Assembly: GCF_000348985.1 (NCBI RefSeq)
Contig: NC_035926.1
Coordinates: 682,001-746,000, forward strand
Reading direction: 5' to 3'
Length of the DNA: 64,000 nt
From: Huiozyma naganishii CBS 8797
Taxonomy: Eukaryota; Ascomycota; Saccharomycetes; Saccharomycetales; Saccharomycetaceae
This document shows positions 18,283 through 28,650 of this stretch, one piece after another. The notes under the pieces are model-generated. The model made no database searches. It was not told the DNA's origin and saw nothing but the letters and a program-made list of their open reading frames with translations. How positions within the stretch are numbered: position 1 is the stretch's first letter; each line of letters begins with the position of its first letter. Both the position numbers and the translations under genes were made by a program.

Positions 18283-19149
18283 TTAGTGTTGTACTTTTTT
18301 CGTAACTTTTCTTTTAATCCCCAATGAATTAGGCTTCGAGTTCCCCATTCTTTTTTGCAATTTCAGTTTGATTTTCTTCATAGAGACCAGTTCATCCAAG
18401 TCAAGCGATGTTTCCACATCTTTACTTTTATTTTTAGCAAAATTATTTTCATCCTTGACAACATCCACGCCGTCGCTTCCATCGTCGTCCTTGATGTTGG
18501 TTTCTCCACCAAAAGCCCTTTCAACAGCTTCATCAATATCTTGATCATGATTGTTTCCCGTAGTCGACATTTCGGTGTGCCGTCTCATCTTCGCAGCGTT
18601 GTGTTTCATGAGCTGCTCCAGTTTCTCATCGTTTTCTTGTTGCCTTTGCAATTTATCAAGTTGTGACTCCAACTCTTCAACTTTATTCGTCCCATTCGCT
18701 ATGCTCTGCCCCCCTTTACCTCCTACCTTAGCGTCGTATTCCTTTGCGACTCTTTCAAGGGTCTCATCGATGGTTTCCTCCTTCGCCTTCGCAGCCTCAT
18801 CTTCCCTCCTAACATAATTTCTCTCACCCCCTTCATTGATCACATAGTCGTTACTCTTAGGATCAGTCCTGAACGATATCCGGCTGTCGCACCTCGGGCA
18901 TCTAAACGTGAACTTGTACATTTTTATACTCTCCAAATATTTCTCCTGTAGCGTTTCTTTATCCGCATTAAATTTACGTTTCTCAGGAATATATTCAGAA
19001 CAGCTTAAACATCGAATGCTAAACGGAGTCATCAACCTGATCTTGACGCTATTTCGTTGTTTGCCTTTCGCCTTCTTCGCCTTTTTTCCCGCTTCCATCG
19101 GGTTATAGTCCGGAGGGTAGTACTTGTTGATCGCTTTTCTTTCCGACAT
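18283..19149 (-). CDS. YJU2: Splicing factor Yju2 (Cwc16)
   Basis: Yju2 joins the spliceosome with the Prp19 complex and promotes the first catalytic step after Prp2 action. The chosen ATG at 19149 gives MSERKAINKYYPPDYNP, the invariant N terminus, and sets aside 12 extra upstream codons. The protein is 288 residues (about 278 in S. cerevisiae). A Cys4 zinc-binding region is seen as CLSCSEYIP and CPRCDSRISFRTDP, followed by YV-EGG-RNY. The C-terminal half is charged and probably coiled coil. It is YKL095W in S. cerevisiae, so its neighbours here are rearranged. Confidence 0.96.
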   Translation of the reverse strand: MSERKAINKYYPPDYNPMEAGKKAKKAKGKQRNSVKIRLMTPFSIRCLSCSEYIPEKRKFNADKETLQEKYLESIKMYKFTFRCPRCDSRISFRTDPKSNDYVINEGGERNYVRREDEAAKAKEETIDETLERVAKEYDAKVGGKGGQSIANGTNKVEELESQLDKLQRQQENDEKLEQLMKHNAAKMRRHTEMSTTGNNHDQDIDEAVERAFGGETNIKDDDGSDGVDVVKDENNFAKNKSKDVETSLDLDELVSMKKIKLKLQKRMGNSKPNSLGIKRKVTKKVQH

Positions 19150-19815
19150 TATTCCCGTGTATGTGCTCTTCAAGAAGGTCACCACAGTGGTTTCAATCTA
19201 TTTTACCGGCTTGGTTAACTTTGCACTTATCGATGCCCATCAAGTGAAGGAAAAGACAATTTTCAAAAATTTTCCACTTAAAGAAAATATCGATTCTCGC
19301 ATAAAAGATGAGAAGTGGCAGTGATATACAGCGGGGAAGTAGAACCTGTATGCGCTAAAAACACTCGGGGAATGACTCTAGCTGTCAACAGTAAAAATGT
19401 AAATGATGTTGTTCAATGGCAACTTGCGATATCTTGTCAAAACTCAAAGGTCGGAATCCATGAAAACTTTGTTGAAGCAGTAGCAATTTACGGAGTCTTA
19501 CAGCGTACGGAGACTGGGACAACGGGACTGGACAGTAAAAAAATTGAGACTCCCTTATCTTGCAATTCATAGACGAGAGTTTATATGTTTCTTTAGACGA
19601 TGCAAGAAAGGGTGGGAAACTGGATGTACTTTACCATTATGAGATCATTGATCCCTGTTTATTCCTATCGAGTGTCACTCTTCTACACATTGCTCAGTAC
19701 TGTATTTGGCAATTACATGTTCAGCTGATTCCCTTCAACGAGTATGAGGGAGACAATTATCCTGAAAGGTCACCGATATAGTAAAAATATAGTGCGGTAG
19801 GATTTTTTGGTATAC
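19150..19815. other. Intergenic between YJU2 promoter and IST3 3' end
   Basis: No gene is supported. A plus-strand ORF of about 85 codons (19315-19572) is low in recognisable features and probably fortuitous. Confidence 0.5.
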
Positions 19816-20343
19816 CTACTTGCCAAAGGAAGCCATCGGATCCGCCAAGTCATCATCAACCTGGTTGTCCTGACCAGAACTTAGCTCTTTAATCTGGTGC
19901 ATCTTGGGCTCTGTAGATGCTGCCGTTTCCTTCACGAAATCCTTTTTCAGCTCAGCGTCTACTGCATCTTTATACACAGTGTGGTCTGCTTTAGGTTCGA
20001 AAAGTGTATGGTCAACTTGGACCATTCTACCAGCAATCTTGACTCCATTCATATTATCCACAGCTAGTATTGTTGACCTCTGATCTTCGTACTTCAAATA
20101 GGCAAAGCCTTTGGATTCTCCGCTGTTTCTATCCCTTACCAGCAAAATGTCTACTGGGACACCGAATTGAGAAAAAACTGTCAAGATGTCCCCTTCCGTG
20201 AGGTTCTTGTTTAATCCGCCGATGAAGATGTAGGCTTGATCTCGGTATTCATCGTGCCACGAAAGCTCAGGAGATATGATCCCACTGTCCAGTTCCGCCT
20301 GGTTGATCTTTTGAATCGCCCTTGCCTGTCTCATATCATGCAA
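19816..20343 (-). CDS. IST3: RES-complex splicing factor Ist3 (Snu17)
   Basis: Ist3 is the RNA-binding subunit of the RES complex with Bud13 and Pml1, which binds the activated spliceosome and aids splicing and nuclear retention of pre-mRNA. One RRM spans about residues 36-115. Its RNP2 reads YIFIGGL and its RNP1 KGFAYLKYED. It is preceded by the conserved SGIISPELSWHDEY segment. Total length is 175 residues against about 148 in S. cerevisiae; the extra residues are an acidic C-terminal tail ending in ASFGK. An ATG at 20334 is an equally good start. AIM21 follows upstream on the same strand, near the YIR003W-YIR005W arrangement. Confidence 0.95.
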   Translation of the reverse strand: MHDMRQARAIQKINQAELDSGIISPELSWHDEYRDQAYIFIGGLNKNLTEGDILTVFSQFGVPVDILLVRDRNSGESKGFAYLKYEDQRSTILAVDNMNGVKIAGRMVQVDHTLFEPKADHTVYKDAVDAELKKDFVKETAASTEPKMHQIKELSSGQDNQVDDDLADPMASFGK

Positions 20344-20515
20344 TACACCCTATCAGTCACTATCTCAAGCACACCTGACGCGAGGATTCAGCACAGGATT
20401 GTAAAGGATCTGTTTAGCGATACCAAAGTACTTGTCAAAAACTCATCACTTTAATCGATTTCAAAAAACGGCTATAAGTATGACACAATTTACACATTGG
20501 ATACAAACAGTATAT

Positions 20516-22870
20516 TTACTCCTCCAGCAGGGACCCATCCTCAAATTGGGCTACAGCATTCTTGGCTGCCTCCTCGCTGTATGCTCGATCCTCCTCGAGC
20601 ATTTGCCGTTCCATCTCCCTTTCCATATCTTCCTCCATTTGTTGTTCCTTAGCCATAATTCCCCCGCTTTGGTCCCGAGATGTTATGCTATCAGATAGAG
20701 AACTGCTCGACTCGTTAATCAAATTTGATTCCGCTAGTCTCTGTATAACTGGGTTTGAAGTTTTCGGCTCAGGGGTCGGCTCTCCAATCTCTGCAGGTAT
20801 AGTGGACGTCTGAAGCTCGTTACTCCCTCCGGAGGCTAGGTCTTCGCTCTCTGAGAAAGCATCCGAATGTTGAAACTTACCACTTTGCTCGGCGGTAACC
20901 ATATCTGCATCTTCCGTCTCTTTAGTGGAACTGTCTTTCTCTAGTTTGGTGCCTGAGCCGGAAACCATTGACCAAGCTTCAAAAATCTCAATTGTATGCT
21001 GGCCGCTTTCGTCAGTGACTTTAGTGACACTGTTAACCTTTGTTGGAAGTTTTCTACCACGAGGACCTCTGGCTCTCTTTTGACGAACATCAGACAAACC
21101 ACCCTCTTGTACTTTCTCAACGTCGACAGTAGCTTCGGAGGCACTTGGGTTTGATGTAGCCAACATTCTATTCAATGCAGGGGGTATACCCTTTTGTGGG
21201 GCCATACCAGGTAGACCGATTAAACCATTCAAATTTTTGGTAAACTGCGCCCTGGAACCGCCAAACGAACTATTATCCTGCTTATCTTCCTCGTTAGTGG
21301 CACGGTCTTCATTATCGCTCTCTCTGTTGTCCTCTCCAGTGGGATCATGAACAGGGTAAAATTTTGGCGCCTTGTGTACAAGTTCAGGTAACGCCGAGGC
21401 CAAATCCTTTTGCTGTTGCATTTGTAGCATATTATGGAAGGCTGCAATTTTAGAGGATGGCTTCTTGGGAACTGGTGGAGGGGCACGTTTTTTTGGACGT
21501 GTAGCTGGGATGGAAGGTTTTACCTCGGCTTCTGGCTCGTGATCCTCTTCTTCAGTTGATTTTCCATTGTTCAATAAACTTGCATTTGTATTCGCTTGAT
21601 CATCATTCCCACCTACATCTTCCTTCGAATCAGATGTCTCTTGACCAAAGGTGTCTTTCGATTGTGCAGTTACCTCATTTAGCGATTCTGTAATCATTTC
21701 CTCTTGCACCTTCGTTGATGGAGAAACAGTTGCGGCCTCCCTGGCTCCGCTTTCAAAAGAGATATCTTCCACTGAATTGCCTGCCAGATGGTCATTGGTT
21801 TCAGGAATTTGTTGCAACTCATCTTCTTCATCCGAAATCGCTGTGACTTCATTCTTTACGGTTTCAATGTCTTTTGTAGATTGTCCGCTCGTTTCTTCCG
21901 TGTCTTGCCCAATCTCCGATTTTGAAGCGCTGGGCTCTTCAGTTGCAGTTTGCTGCTTGCTTGCCGCATTAAGAGTTTCCTCGCTTGGTTCATTTTGTTC
22001 AGGTTGCTTCTCAAATGGTTGTTCTTCATCAAGCTTTACAGTAGATCCTTTAACTGTAGTTTGAACTTTATCGTCATAGGGTGCGTTCAGCTCGGGGGCT
22101 TCATATTCGCCTACATGTTGGTCATCTCTCACAACCAGATCTTCAGTCTTTCCCTCTTCTTGCGAGGACCTTTCGCCTTCAGTAGAGGAGGGTCTTTTAG
22201 GTACACTTGGAGGTTCAGGTGAATTTTTATCCCGTGAATGAGGTACTTCTTGGGCACCACTTTGCGAATTCTCAGTTTTGATCGGCCTTCTTGCTGGTCT
22301 TTTCGGGATACTTGGTTCAGAAGTGCCGCTTGGTTCTCGATTATCAGGCGCGACGAAACTCTGTAAAATCGGTGTACTATCTGCTACATCCGATTTTGCA
22401 GATTTCTCGCCAGCTACGTCGCAAATGGTCGAACTCGCACGAGAATCAAAACTGTCCGTCGTAGCTCTCCTGGAGGGTCTCTCAGGGATCTTTGGTACGG
22501 GAGCGCCAATATCTCCAGCAGATGATTCGCTAAACGTACCCTTATTCTCTTGGGATTTTGGTTCAGCATTCGAATCTGCTGTGCCTGAATCCCTGTGAGG
22601 CTTAAGGGGTGAGCGATGCTTTTCTATGAACTGCTTCATCTCTTGCAATTCTTCCTCCGTATTATCAACAAGCTCCTCCAATTGCTCAGTCGTGGACCTC
22701 CGTACTGGGCGTTGAAGAGGCAAGCCGGGCGTTGGTGACTCCGTGTTGCTCCCCCCTGACGTCTCGCTCAATGTCTGAGACTTGGCAAGGGGCCTCTTCG
22801 ACGGCACCTTTGGAACGGTACTATTCAAAGCACTTTGATTCACCTCCTCACTAGATCCACTGTCACTCAT
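20516..22870 (-). CDS. AIM21: Actin-patch protein Aim21
   Basis: Aim21 acts at cortical actin patches with Tda2 to restrain barbed-end assembly. The 784-residue protein is mostly disordered and acidic. It has repeated Pro-Arg motifs of the form PKVPSKRP, LQRPVRRSTTEQLEELV, PKIPERPSRR and PPVPKKPS, typical SH3 and capping-protein binding segments. The block PLQRPVRRSTTE is strongly conserved with S. cerevisiae Aim21. The ATG at 22870 (MSDSGSSEEV) is preferred to one 17 codons upstream, which adds an unrelated hydrophobic end. Length exceeds the S. cerevisiae protein (about 679). Divergent from MPH1, as YIR003W and YIR002C are. Confidence 0.85.
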   Translation of the reverse strand: MSDSGSSEEVNQSALNSTVPKVPSKRPLAKSQTLSETSGGSNTESPTPGLPLQRPVRRSTTEQLEELVDNTEEELQEMKQFIEKHRSPLKPHRDSGTADSNAEPKSQENKGTFSESSAGDIGAPVPKIPERPSRRATTDSFDSRASSTICDVAGEKSAKSDVADSTPILQSFVAPDNREPSGTSEPSIPKRPARRPIKTENSQSGAQEVPHSRDKNSPEPPSVPKRPSSTEGERSSQEEGKTEDLVVRDDQHVGEYEAPELNAPYDDKVQTTVKGSTVKLDEEQPFEKQPEQNEPSEETLNAASKQQTATEEPSASKSEIGQDTEETSGQSTKDIETVKNEVTAISDEEDELQQIPETNDHLAGNSVEDISFESGAREAATVSPSTKVQEEMITESLNEVTAQSKDTFGQETSDSKEDVGGNDDQANTNASLLNNGKSTEEEDHEPEAEVKPSIPATRPKKRAPPPVPKKPSSKIAAFHNMLQMQQQKDLASALPELVHKAPKFYPVHDPTGEDNRESDNEDRATNEEDKQDNSSFGGSRAQFTKNLNGLIGLPGMAPQKGIPPALNRMLATSNPSASEATVDVEKVQEGGLSDVRQKRARGPRGRKLPTKVNSVTKVTDESGQHTIEIFEAWSMVSGSGTKLEKDSSTKETEDADMVTAEQSGKFQHSDAFSESEDLASGGSNELQTSTIPAEIGEPTPEPKTSNPVIQRLAESNLINESSSSLSDSITSRDQSGGIMAKEQQMEEDMEREMERQMLEEDRAYSEEAAKNAVAQFEDGSLLEE

Positions 22871-23076
22871 TGTTGCTGTCACGTACCCGCTTCGACGAAG
22901 CACGAGAGCTGACACTATCAACAGTTCTGAGCAGTGCAGAACTATAGAAGTGACGCGCTTCTCTTAATGTAAAAACATAAATAAATGGTGGGCTGGTGAC
23001 AGTTCAAATAGACACAAACGTGTGCCCATAGATAGAGCAGTTAAGATCGCAGTTATTTGCTGCTGTAAGAGCAGGG

Positions 23077-26016
23077 ATGGACCACGAGGACCTCGATTTA
23101 CTCAATGACGATGAGGAGTTTGATGAGTTATATGAGAAAACAGTGAATCGGACAGTGGTGGAAACAACAACGCGACGGTCCGTACCGGTCCAGCGAGATC
23201 TGATGAATAACGTGCTTCCCGGAGAGGTTCCCTTTTACAATGAGGTGCACAGAGAGGTCAGTTATGGACCGAGCCACCATTCCTTTCGGACGGAGGAATT
23301 GGACTACTACGTGTATCCTACAAACTTACAGAAGAGAACATACCAGTACGATATCGTGAGGGAATCACTGCTGCAGAATGTACTCTGTGCCATTCCGACA
23401 GGGATGGGAAAGACGTTTATTGCGTCTACTGTGATGCTCAATTTCTTTCGGTGGACCAAGACTGCTAAGATTATTTTCATGGCACCGACGCGACCTCTTG
23501 TGGCGCAACAGATTCAAGCATGTCTCGGAATTACAGATATACCGAATGATGAAACAGCTATTTTGTTGGATAAGAGTAGGAAGAATAGGGAAACAATCTG
23601 GAAGGAAAAGCGGGTGTTTTTTGCTACACCACAAGTGGTTGAGAATGATTTGAAGAGAGGTGTGCTTGATCCAAAAGAGATAATTTGCATCGTAATCGAT
23701 GAAGCCCATCGAGGAATCGGCTCTTATGCATATGCGAATGTCGTGCAGTTTATAGACAGATTCAACACCTCTTATAGGGTGTTAGCTTTGACAGCAACCC
23801 CAGGGGCCACTTTGGAGAATGTCCAAGAAGTGGTCGACAAACTAAACATATCAAAGATCGAGCTTAGAACGGAGGAGAGCGCCGACGTTCTGCGCTACAT
23901 GAAGGAGAAACACAAAGAAAAGATAACCGTTGGTCTATCGATGGAAATAGAAGACATTATAGAACAGCTTGGAATTGCGATCATGCCCGTATTGAAACAG
24001 GCAATTGAACTGGAGATATACGATCATTGTGCACCATCGCAGATCAACGCGTTTGTCGCAATGCAAAAGAGCCAAAAGATCATCACCAATCCATCTATAC
24101 CTGAAGGTATAAAATGGCGAGATTTTTTCATTCTACAGTTACTGAACCACATGGGCCAGATGTTGAAGAGAATTAAAATATACGGGATCCGAACGTTTTA
24201 CAGTTATTTCAAGAACAAATATAACGAATTCACCACGAAATATAACCTGGGGAAGTCAACGAATAAGATTGCTGCCTCGTTTTACTACCATCCGATTTTG
24301 AGGACCCTTAGGAAACAATGCGACGCATATTTAGAGGATCCCAAATTTTTGGGTCACGACAAACTACAACATATAAGAGACGAGTTAGCCGAGTTTTTCA
24401 GTGAGGGGAATGCAACAATGTCCAGGGTGATTATTTTTACAGAGTTGAGAGAAAGCGCCTTGGAAATTGTAAAATGTGTTGATGCAATGGATGACCATCA
24501 TATAAGACCACATATCTTCATCGGGCAAGCGAGAGCAAAAGAAGGGTTTGACGATGTAGAATTTAAACGGAAAAATCAACCAAAGGGAAGGAAGAAGGTC
24601 GATAGACTGAAGCGACAAGAGGAGGATGCGGAAATCGAACGCGAAAGACAGAAGAAGAAAGATCAAGAGAAACTGGAGAGAAGTGCCAGCAGAACGGGAA
24701 GTTCAGAAGATGCACAGATCAATGGTATGACACAAAAACAGCAGAAGGACATCATCCACAGGTTTAAACAGGGAGAATACAACGTTCTAATCTGTACATC
24801 TATTGGAGAAGAAGGGCTGGACATTGGAGAGGTCGATTTGATTATTTGCTACGACACCACGAGCAGCCCTATCAAAAATATTCAAAGAATGGGGAGAACA
24901 GGTAGAAAAAGACACGGGCGAATTATGCTGTTGTTTAGCAGCAATGAGGAACGTAAATTCGAAAAAGCTATGGAGGACTATTCCAACTTGCAGAAATTGA
25001 TTGGACAAAACTACATTACGTACAAAAAATCTGACCGAATTTTACCTCCAGAAATCACACCGCGCTGTGTAGAGGAGTTCATCCCAATCAACGAACAGAA
25101 TGAAGAAGTTAGTCATATGGGAGATACTGACGAGGTTATTCGTTACGCTACACAATGCATGTTAGGAAAGAAACCAAAGCTAAAAGAAAAGAAGAAGGTG
25201 AAGAAACCGGAACCGCCAAAATCAATTAAACGATTCTTTATGCCCAGCAATGTCGAGACAGGTATAGTCCCAGCGTCTAACCTGGTGGAGAAATGCGTCA
25301 TAGACAGTACCGGCAAAAAAATTGTAGTTGATGGCAAGATAAATAATGTGACAAGAGAGCCCGTCAAAGAAATAAAAACCGAGGGTACCAGACGAATTGT
25401 TGATCTGATTGCAGAGGATTCCATCTCCGATAACGATGTAGATCTACATGCCATAGACGACGCCAATTTGAAAAAGCGCAATGTGTGCAAGCCGTCTACC
25501 ACGGTGGACAAAAAGAGGAAAATACAACAACAGCCGACAGCCCCCTCCAAAGGCGAAGAGCTGACAGCTATAAAGTCTCCGCAAAGTTTACCCCGTGAGC
25601 TTCCAGTCTTGACACCTTCAGAGAGAGAATATTTTGAGACCCACTACCGTCCGGAAGCCTCTGTATCCATCGACTTGGTACCGCACTTAGATTTTGCTAC
25701 CAAAACGGGCCAAGTAGGCCATTCTTCTTTGGTGTCTAGTATTATCTCACTTGCAAGCCGCCTTAAAAATAATGACCGATCCACTGTCATCGACATGAAT
25801 CGTACCAAATGCATTGCAAGAGGCCTACAAAGTGGTGTCGTAAAAGAGGACAACTCTGAATTATCCATTATGGATGAACCCAATTCATCAGCAAGCTTTC
25901 CCAATACCTCCGTAGTCACTGGGAGCCAGCTGATGGCTGATAAGAAGCCACTAGACAAAACAACGCAGGCAATACTGGATCAACTTCTGGATTCCGATTC
26001 CGATTTAGAATTGTGA
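23077..26016 (+). CDS. MPH1: FANCM-type DNA helicase Mph1
   Basis: Mph1 is a 3'-5' DEAH helicase that unwinds D-loops and reverses forks, channelling repair away from crossovers. The 979-residue protein (about 993 in S. cerevisiae) has Walker A PTGMGKT near residue 107, DEAH near 208, TATPG, and the C-terminal helicase motifs TSIGEEGLDIGEVD and RMGRTGRKRHG near 605. The charged, Lys-rich insert (about residues 485-545) is family-typical. The C-terminal third is poorly conserved and ends in an acidic LDSDSDLEL. Confidence 0.97.
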   Translation: MDHEDLDLLNDDEEFDELYEKTVNRTVVETTTRRSVPVQRDLMNNVLPGEVPFYNEVHREVSYGPSHHSFRTEELDYYVYPTNLQKRTYQYDIVRESLLQNVLCAIPTGMGKTFIASTVMLNFFRWTKTAKIIFMAPTRPLVAQQIQACLGITDIPNDETAILLDKSRKNRETIWKEKRVFFATPQVVENDLKRGVLDPKEIICIVIDEAHRGIGSYAYANVVQFIDRFNTSYRVLALTATPGATLENVQEVVDKLNISKIELRTEESADVLRYMKEKHKEKITVGLSMEIEDIIEQLGIAIMPVLKQAIELEIYDHCAPSQINAFVAMQKSQKIITNPSIPEGIKWRDFFILQLLNHMGQMLKRIKIYGIRTFYSYFKNKYNEFTTKYNLGKSTNKIAASFYYHPILRTLRKQCDAYLEDPKFLGHDKLQHIRDELAEFFSEGNATMSRVIIFTELRESALEIVKCVDAMDDHHIRPHIFIGQARAKEGFDDVEFKRKNQPKGRKKVDRLKRQEEDAEIERERQKKKDQEKLERSASRTGSSEDAQINGMTQKQQKDIIHRFKQGEYNVLICTSIGEEGLDIGEVDLIICYDTTSSPIKNIQRMGRTGRKRHGRIMLLFSSNEERKFEKAMEDYSNLQKLIGQNYITYKKSDRILPPEITPRCVEEFIPINEQNEEVSHMGDTDEVIRYATQCMLGKKPKLKEKKKVKKPEPPKSIKRFFMPSNVETGIVPASNLVEKCVIDSTGKKIVVDGKINNVTREPVKEIKTEGTRRIVDLIAEDSISDNDVDLHAIDDANLKKRNVCKPSTTVDKKRKIQQQPTAPSKGEELTAIKSPQSLPRELPVLTPSEREYFETHYRPEASVSIDLVPHLDFATKTGQVGHSSLVSSIISLASRLKNNDRSTVIDMNRTKCIARGLQSGVVKEDNSELSIMDEPNSSASFPNTSVVTGSQLMADKKPLDKTTQAILDQLLDSDSDLEL

Positions 26017-27174
26017 GCAAGCGGCCCTACTCCACTACACGTCTGGGATGCTTGTGTGCATGCCCCAACTGCAATGGGTGGACCTCTTTCGTACAAAAGG
26101 ACAATATCAATTAGTATAAATATTTCAAAAAAACGAATGAAAATATTTTCTTTCAATGTTCTCTTCCAGTCTTTGCTTGACTGGGTGACTTGGGTTTACG
26201 TTTCTTGTTGCTCTTACGAGGAGGCCATCCTTATGCACGGGAAATACGCATATCAGTGAGGATCCGTCCGAGATTGTGTTTTTGCTGGTTGAAATTTAAT
26301 TTAAAACCAGACCGTCTCCTCATAGTCGCCAGTAGGTGTTCGCTTTTTAGAACATTCTCCAGACTATGTAGGGAATTTTTGGCCTCGCATATCGCAAATA
26401 CGCGTTATTATTATTTACATCTTTCTTTCTTCAAACATCGAGCCATGTGAGTTCACGTGGCGATGTTCGATAAAGAACGGACTTGGAGTTTCCTAAGGTG
26501 TCGCCATTTTTTTGTATTAAACGTTGAGACAATACGAGCAGGAAATACCGCCTTTTGTTAGAAGGGTACTCATTCTGTTTTTCAAAGACTCGTAGGATTA
26601 AAACATGGTACTACTGAGTTGGTCTGTTGTTTGAATAATCGAGTTGATTATTCCATTCGAAAGAAGGAGCCCTGCATGTGCAACGGTAGATTGATGATTA
26701 TGCGCTGAAAAGAGAGATGGACCTGGCTAATGAATGTAGAGGTGCACTGCACATATTTCAGAAATTTGTTGTAAGTGAAGAACGTGAAGTGACCAGTTGA
26801 ACGAATACAGATGAAAACGGTTAAAGGTAACTGACTAAAATCATATGAACTAACAAGTAAATATTGGATAGCGAGACACAAAAAAAGTCTATCTAGGTTA
26901 TATTTACGGCATGTCGTCCACAACATCACACCAATCGCTGATAATTCTCTGTATTAGAAAGAGTTGTCCAGCTCGAAGTTTAATGCTGTCTGCTAAGAAT
27001 CCTCCTGCCTTGTGATTCACCTAAATTTCCAATTTCAAACCGTTATAGAATTTTCTAAGCTTTACTTTTTCGATGTTTGTGTGTGCCAATTTCCGTCGTT
27101 CACAAATAACAAATCACGTGCAAAATTATTTAAGTTGCAAACAACCAGTACACTTTCGTTAATGTAAATTACCC
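26017..27174. other. 1.16-kb intergenic region between MPH1 and tRNA-Val
   Basis: No protein gene is convincing. A Lys/Arg-rich minus-strand frame at about 26165-26235 has no good start or partner exon. Weak C/D-box-like sequences near 26690 and 26850 do not make a persuasive snoRNA. No LTR ends were seen. Confidence 0.45.
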
Positions 27175-27248
27175 GGTTTCGTGGTCTAGTCGGTTATGGC
27201 ATCTGCTTAACACGCAGAACGTCCCCAGTTCGATCCTGGGCGAAATCA
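27175..27248 (+). tRNA. tV(AAC): tRNA-Val(AAC)
   Basis: A 74-base intron-free cloverleaf with the acceptor stem GGTTTCG, an anticodon loop with AAC, and the T arm CCCAGTTCGATCCTGGG. As far as I recall it is identical to the S. cerevisiae tRNA-Val(AAC). A T-run follows at 27250-27256. Confidence 0.97.
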
Positions 27249-27668
27249 ATTTTTTTGCCGCATCTCCATCGGAAGAGATGGGACTCTCCAGTTTTATTCC
27301 GGTCCCATAGGAATATAAATACAAGGAACTGTCAAGCAGTTTCTTGACTTTTGACTTAACTAAACACTGAAAAAGAGAGTAATAGTTGTGTTCACTCTGA
27401 CTGGTTCTCATTTTAACTGCAGGACGGGATACATAAAATAATAGCTGATTACAAAATTATCAACGATAGACAATCGTTTGGTTGGTGGCCGGCTGAACCC
27501 TGTCCATATGTAGCTCATAATGTATAAGGAATTTATGGAAGACTCGAAATTCTGTTATGCAGCTAAATTAATACGAGGAAATAGTTAGTTTCTGAGACTG
27601 TCAAATATTTTCGACACGAAACTAAACCTCTGTATCATGTGGGTCTCTCTCTAAGATACGATAGAGCT
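27249..27668. other. Intergenic between tRNA-Val and NAS2
   Basis: Only the tRNA-Val terminator T-run is recognised. The remainder is the NAS2 3' flank with no visible feature. Confidence 0.5.
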
Positions 27669-28343
27669 CTACAATTCTTGTAATCGGCAGCCTAACAATC
27701 CCCTCCCATTCCAATTTCGAGTAGGAGTCAGTTGCAAATCCATGATCTGCTGGTTCGTCGACAGTATTCTGATTTTCAACGTCTTATTCTCGTTATTGAT
27801 CACCTCGTTTTGTAGATTTTTCAACCTACTGTGATTGGCAGCGTGTATAACACCACAAGAGATGAGTTTATCCCCGTTATTAATCCCTGCAAGATGAACG
27901 GGCCCGTTGGGAGCAATCTCTGTTATCAATGCAAAGGGAACAGTGTAATCGATATCCATGGCGTCTTCTCGTAACTGGGATCCTCCGGCAGCGTTTTGAT
28001 CATTACTGAAGTGCGCATTGAGTAATGCATGTAGCCTCTCCATAAGGTTGTTTAAGTCGTTTTTCAGCATGTTGATATTCCGCCTCACTAGTCTTACCTC
28101 CAGAACATCGATATCTGCCCTGGGAAACCCATTTGGTGTTATCAATGGTGTGTCCATTCCAATACCTTGGTCGTGTAACGTCGTATAGAGTTTATCCAAC
28201 TCACTCTCAACATTACGCTTCAGTTCCATGAGTTCAGCAAGAGGGATCTCTCGAAATCTGGAAATACGATCAGTCAATGACGAATCGATTTGCCTATTGG
28301 TTAGGAGTGCATGTGGTTCTGGAAGTTCCGCAGAAACAGTCAT
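27669..28343 (-). CDS. NAS2: Proteasome base assembly chaperone Nas2 (p27)
   Basis: Nas2 binds Rpt5 and guides assembly of the 26S regulatory-particle base. The 224-residue protein has an N-terminal coiled region (with LAELMELKRNVESELDKLY and the LITPNGFPRADIDV block) and a C-terminal PDZ-like domain (PFALITEIAPNGPVHLAGINNGD). It ends near WNGRGLLGCRL, as in the family. Length matches S. cerevisiae (about 220). A PACE-like Rpn4 site lies about 75 bases upstream. It is divergent from YIA6, as YIL007C and YIL006W are. Confidence 0.95.
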   Translation of the reverse strand: MTVSAELPEPHALLTNRQIDSSLTDRISRFREIPLAELMELKRNVESELDKLYTTLHDQGIGMDTPLITPNGFPRADIDVLEVRLVRRNINMLKNDLNNLMERLHALLNAHFSNDQNAAGGSQLREDAMDIDYTVPFALITEIAPNGPVHLAGINNGDKLISCGVIHAANHSRLKNLQNEVINNENKTLKIRILSTNQQIMDLQLTPTRNWNGRGLLGCRLQEL

Positions 28344-28414
28344 TGTTCAATGACTGTACAGAAAAAGTGGTAAACCTATTTGAGACCGTCTTATCGTACT
28401 GTTAAAACCTGCTT

Positions 28415-28423
28415 TTTGCCACA
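28415..28423 (-). promoter_or_regulatory. PACE-like Rpn4 site upstream of NAS2
   Basis: The minus strand reads TGTGGCAAA, one base from the PACE consensus GGTGGCAAA that Rpn4 uses to activate proteasome genes. It is about 75 bases upstream of the NAS2 ATG and in the same orientation as the gene. The call rests on motif and position only. Confidence 0.5.
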
Positions 28424-28650
28424 CCAACTGACACCCTTCTCTTCGATGCGTTTTGAAAGAAAATTATTATTATATCCATTAATTTCTAGAATCGTAACTA
28501 AGTGACACTCTAGACTGCACCTTTATAAAGAGTAAAATTGTCCGAGCAACTGATCCTGGGAAGTGTAGCAGACCACTAGATATTAATACTGACTCTTTCT
28601 GCATTTTGCCATTTTTAGTGGTCCTCCTTTGCCCACTGAGCCATTAAGCA

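Noticed and set aside
26165..26235. Lys/Arg-rich minus-strand frame that could be a second exon
   Set aside because: No start, no upstream exon and no splice signals were found.
26690..26860. C/D-box snoRNA candidate in the MPH1-tRNA-Val spacer
   Set aside because: Box-like TGATGA and CTGA exist, but the terminal stem is only about three pairs and no guide match was identified.
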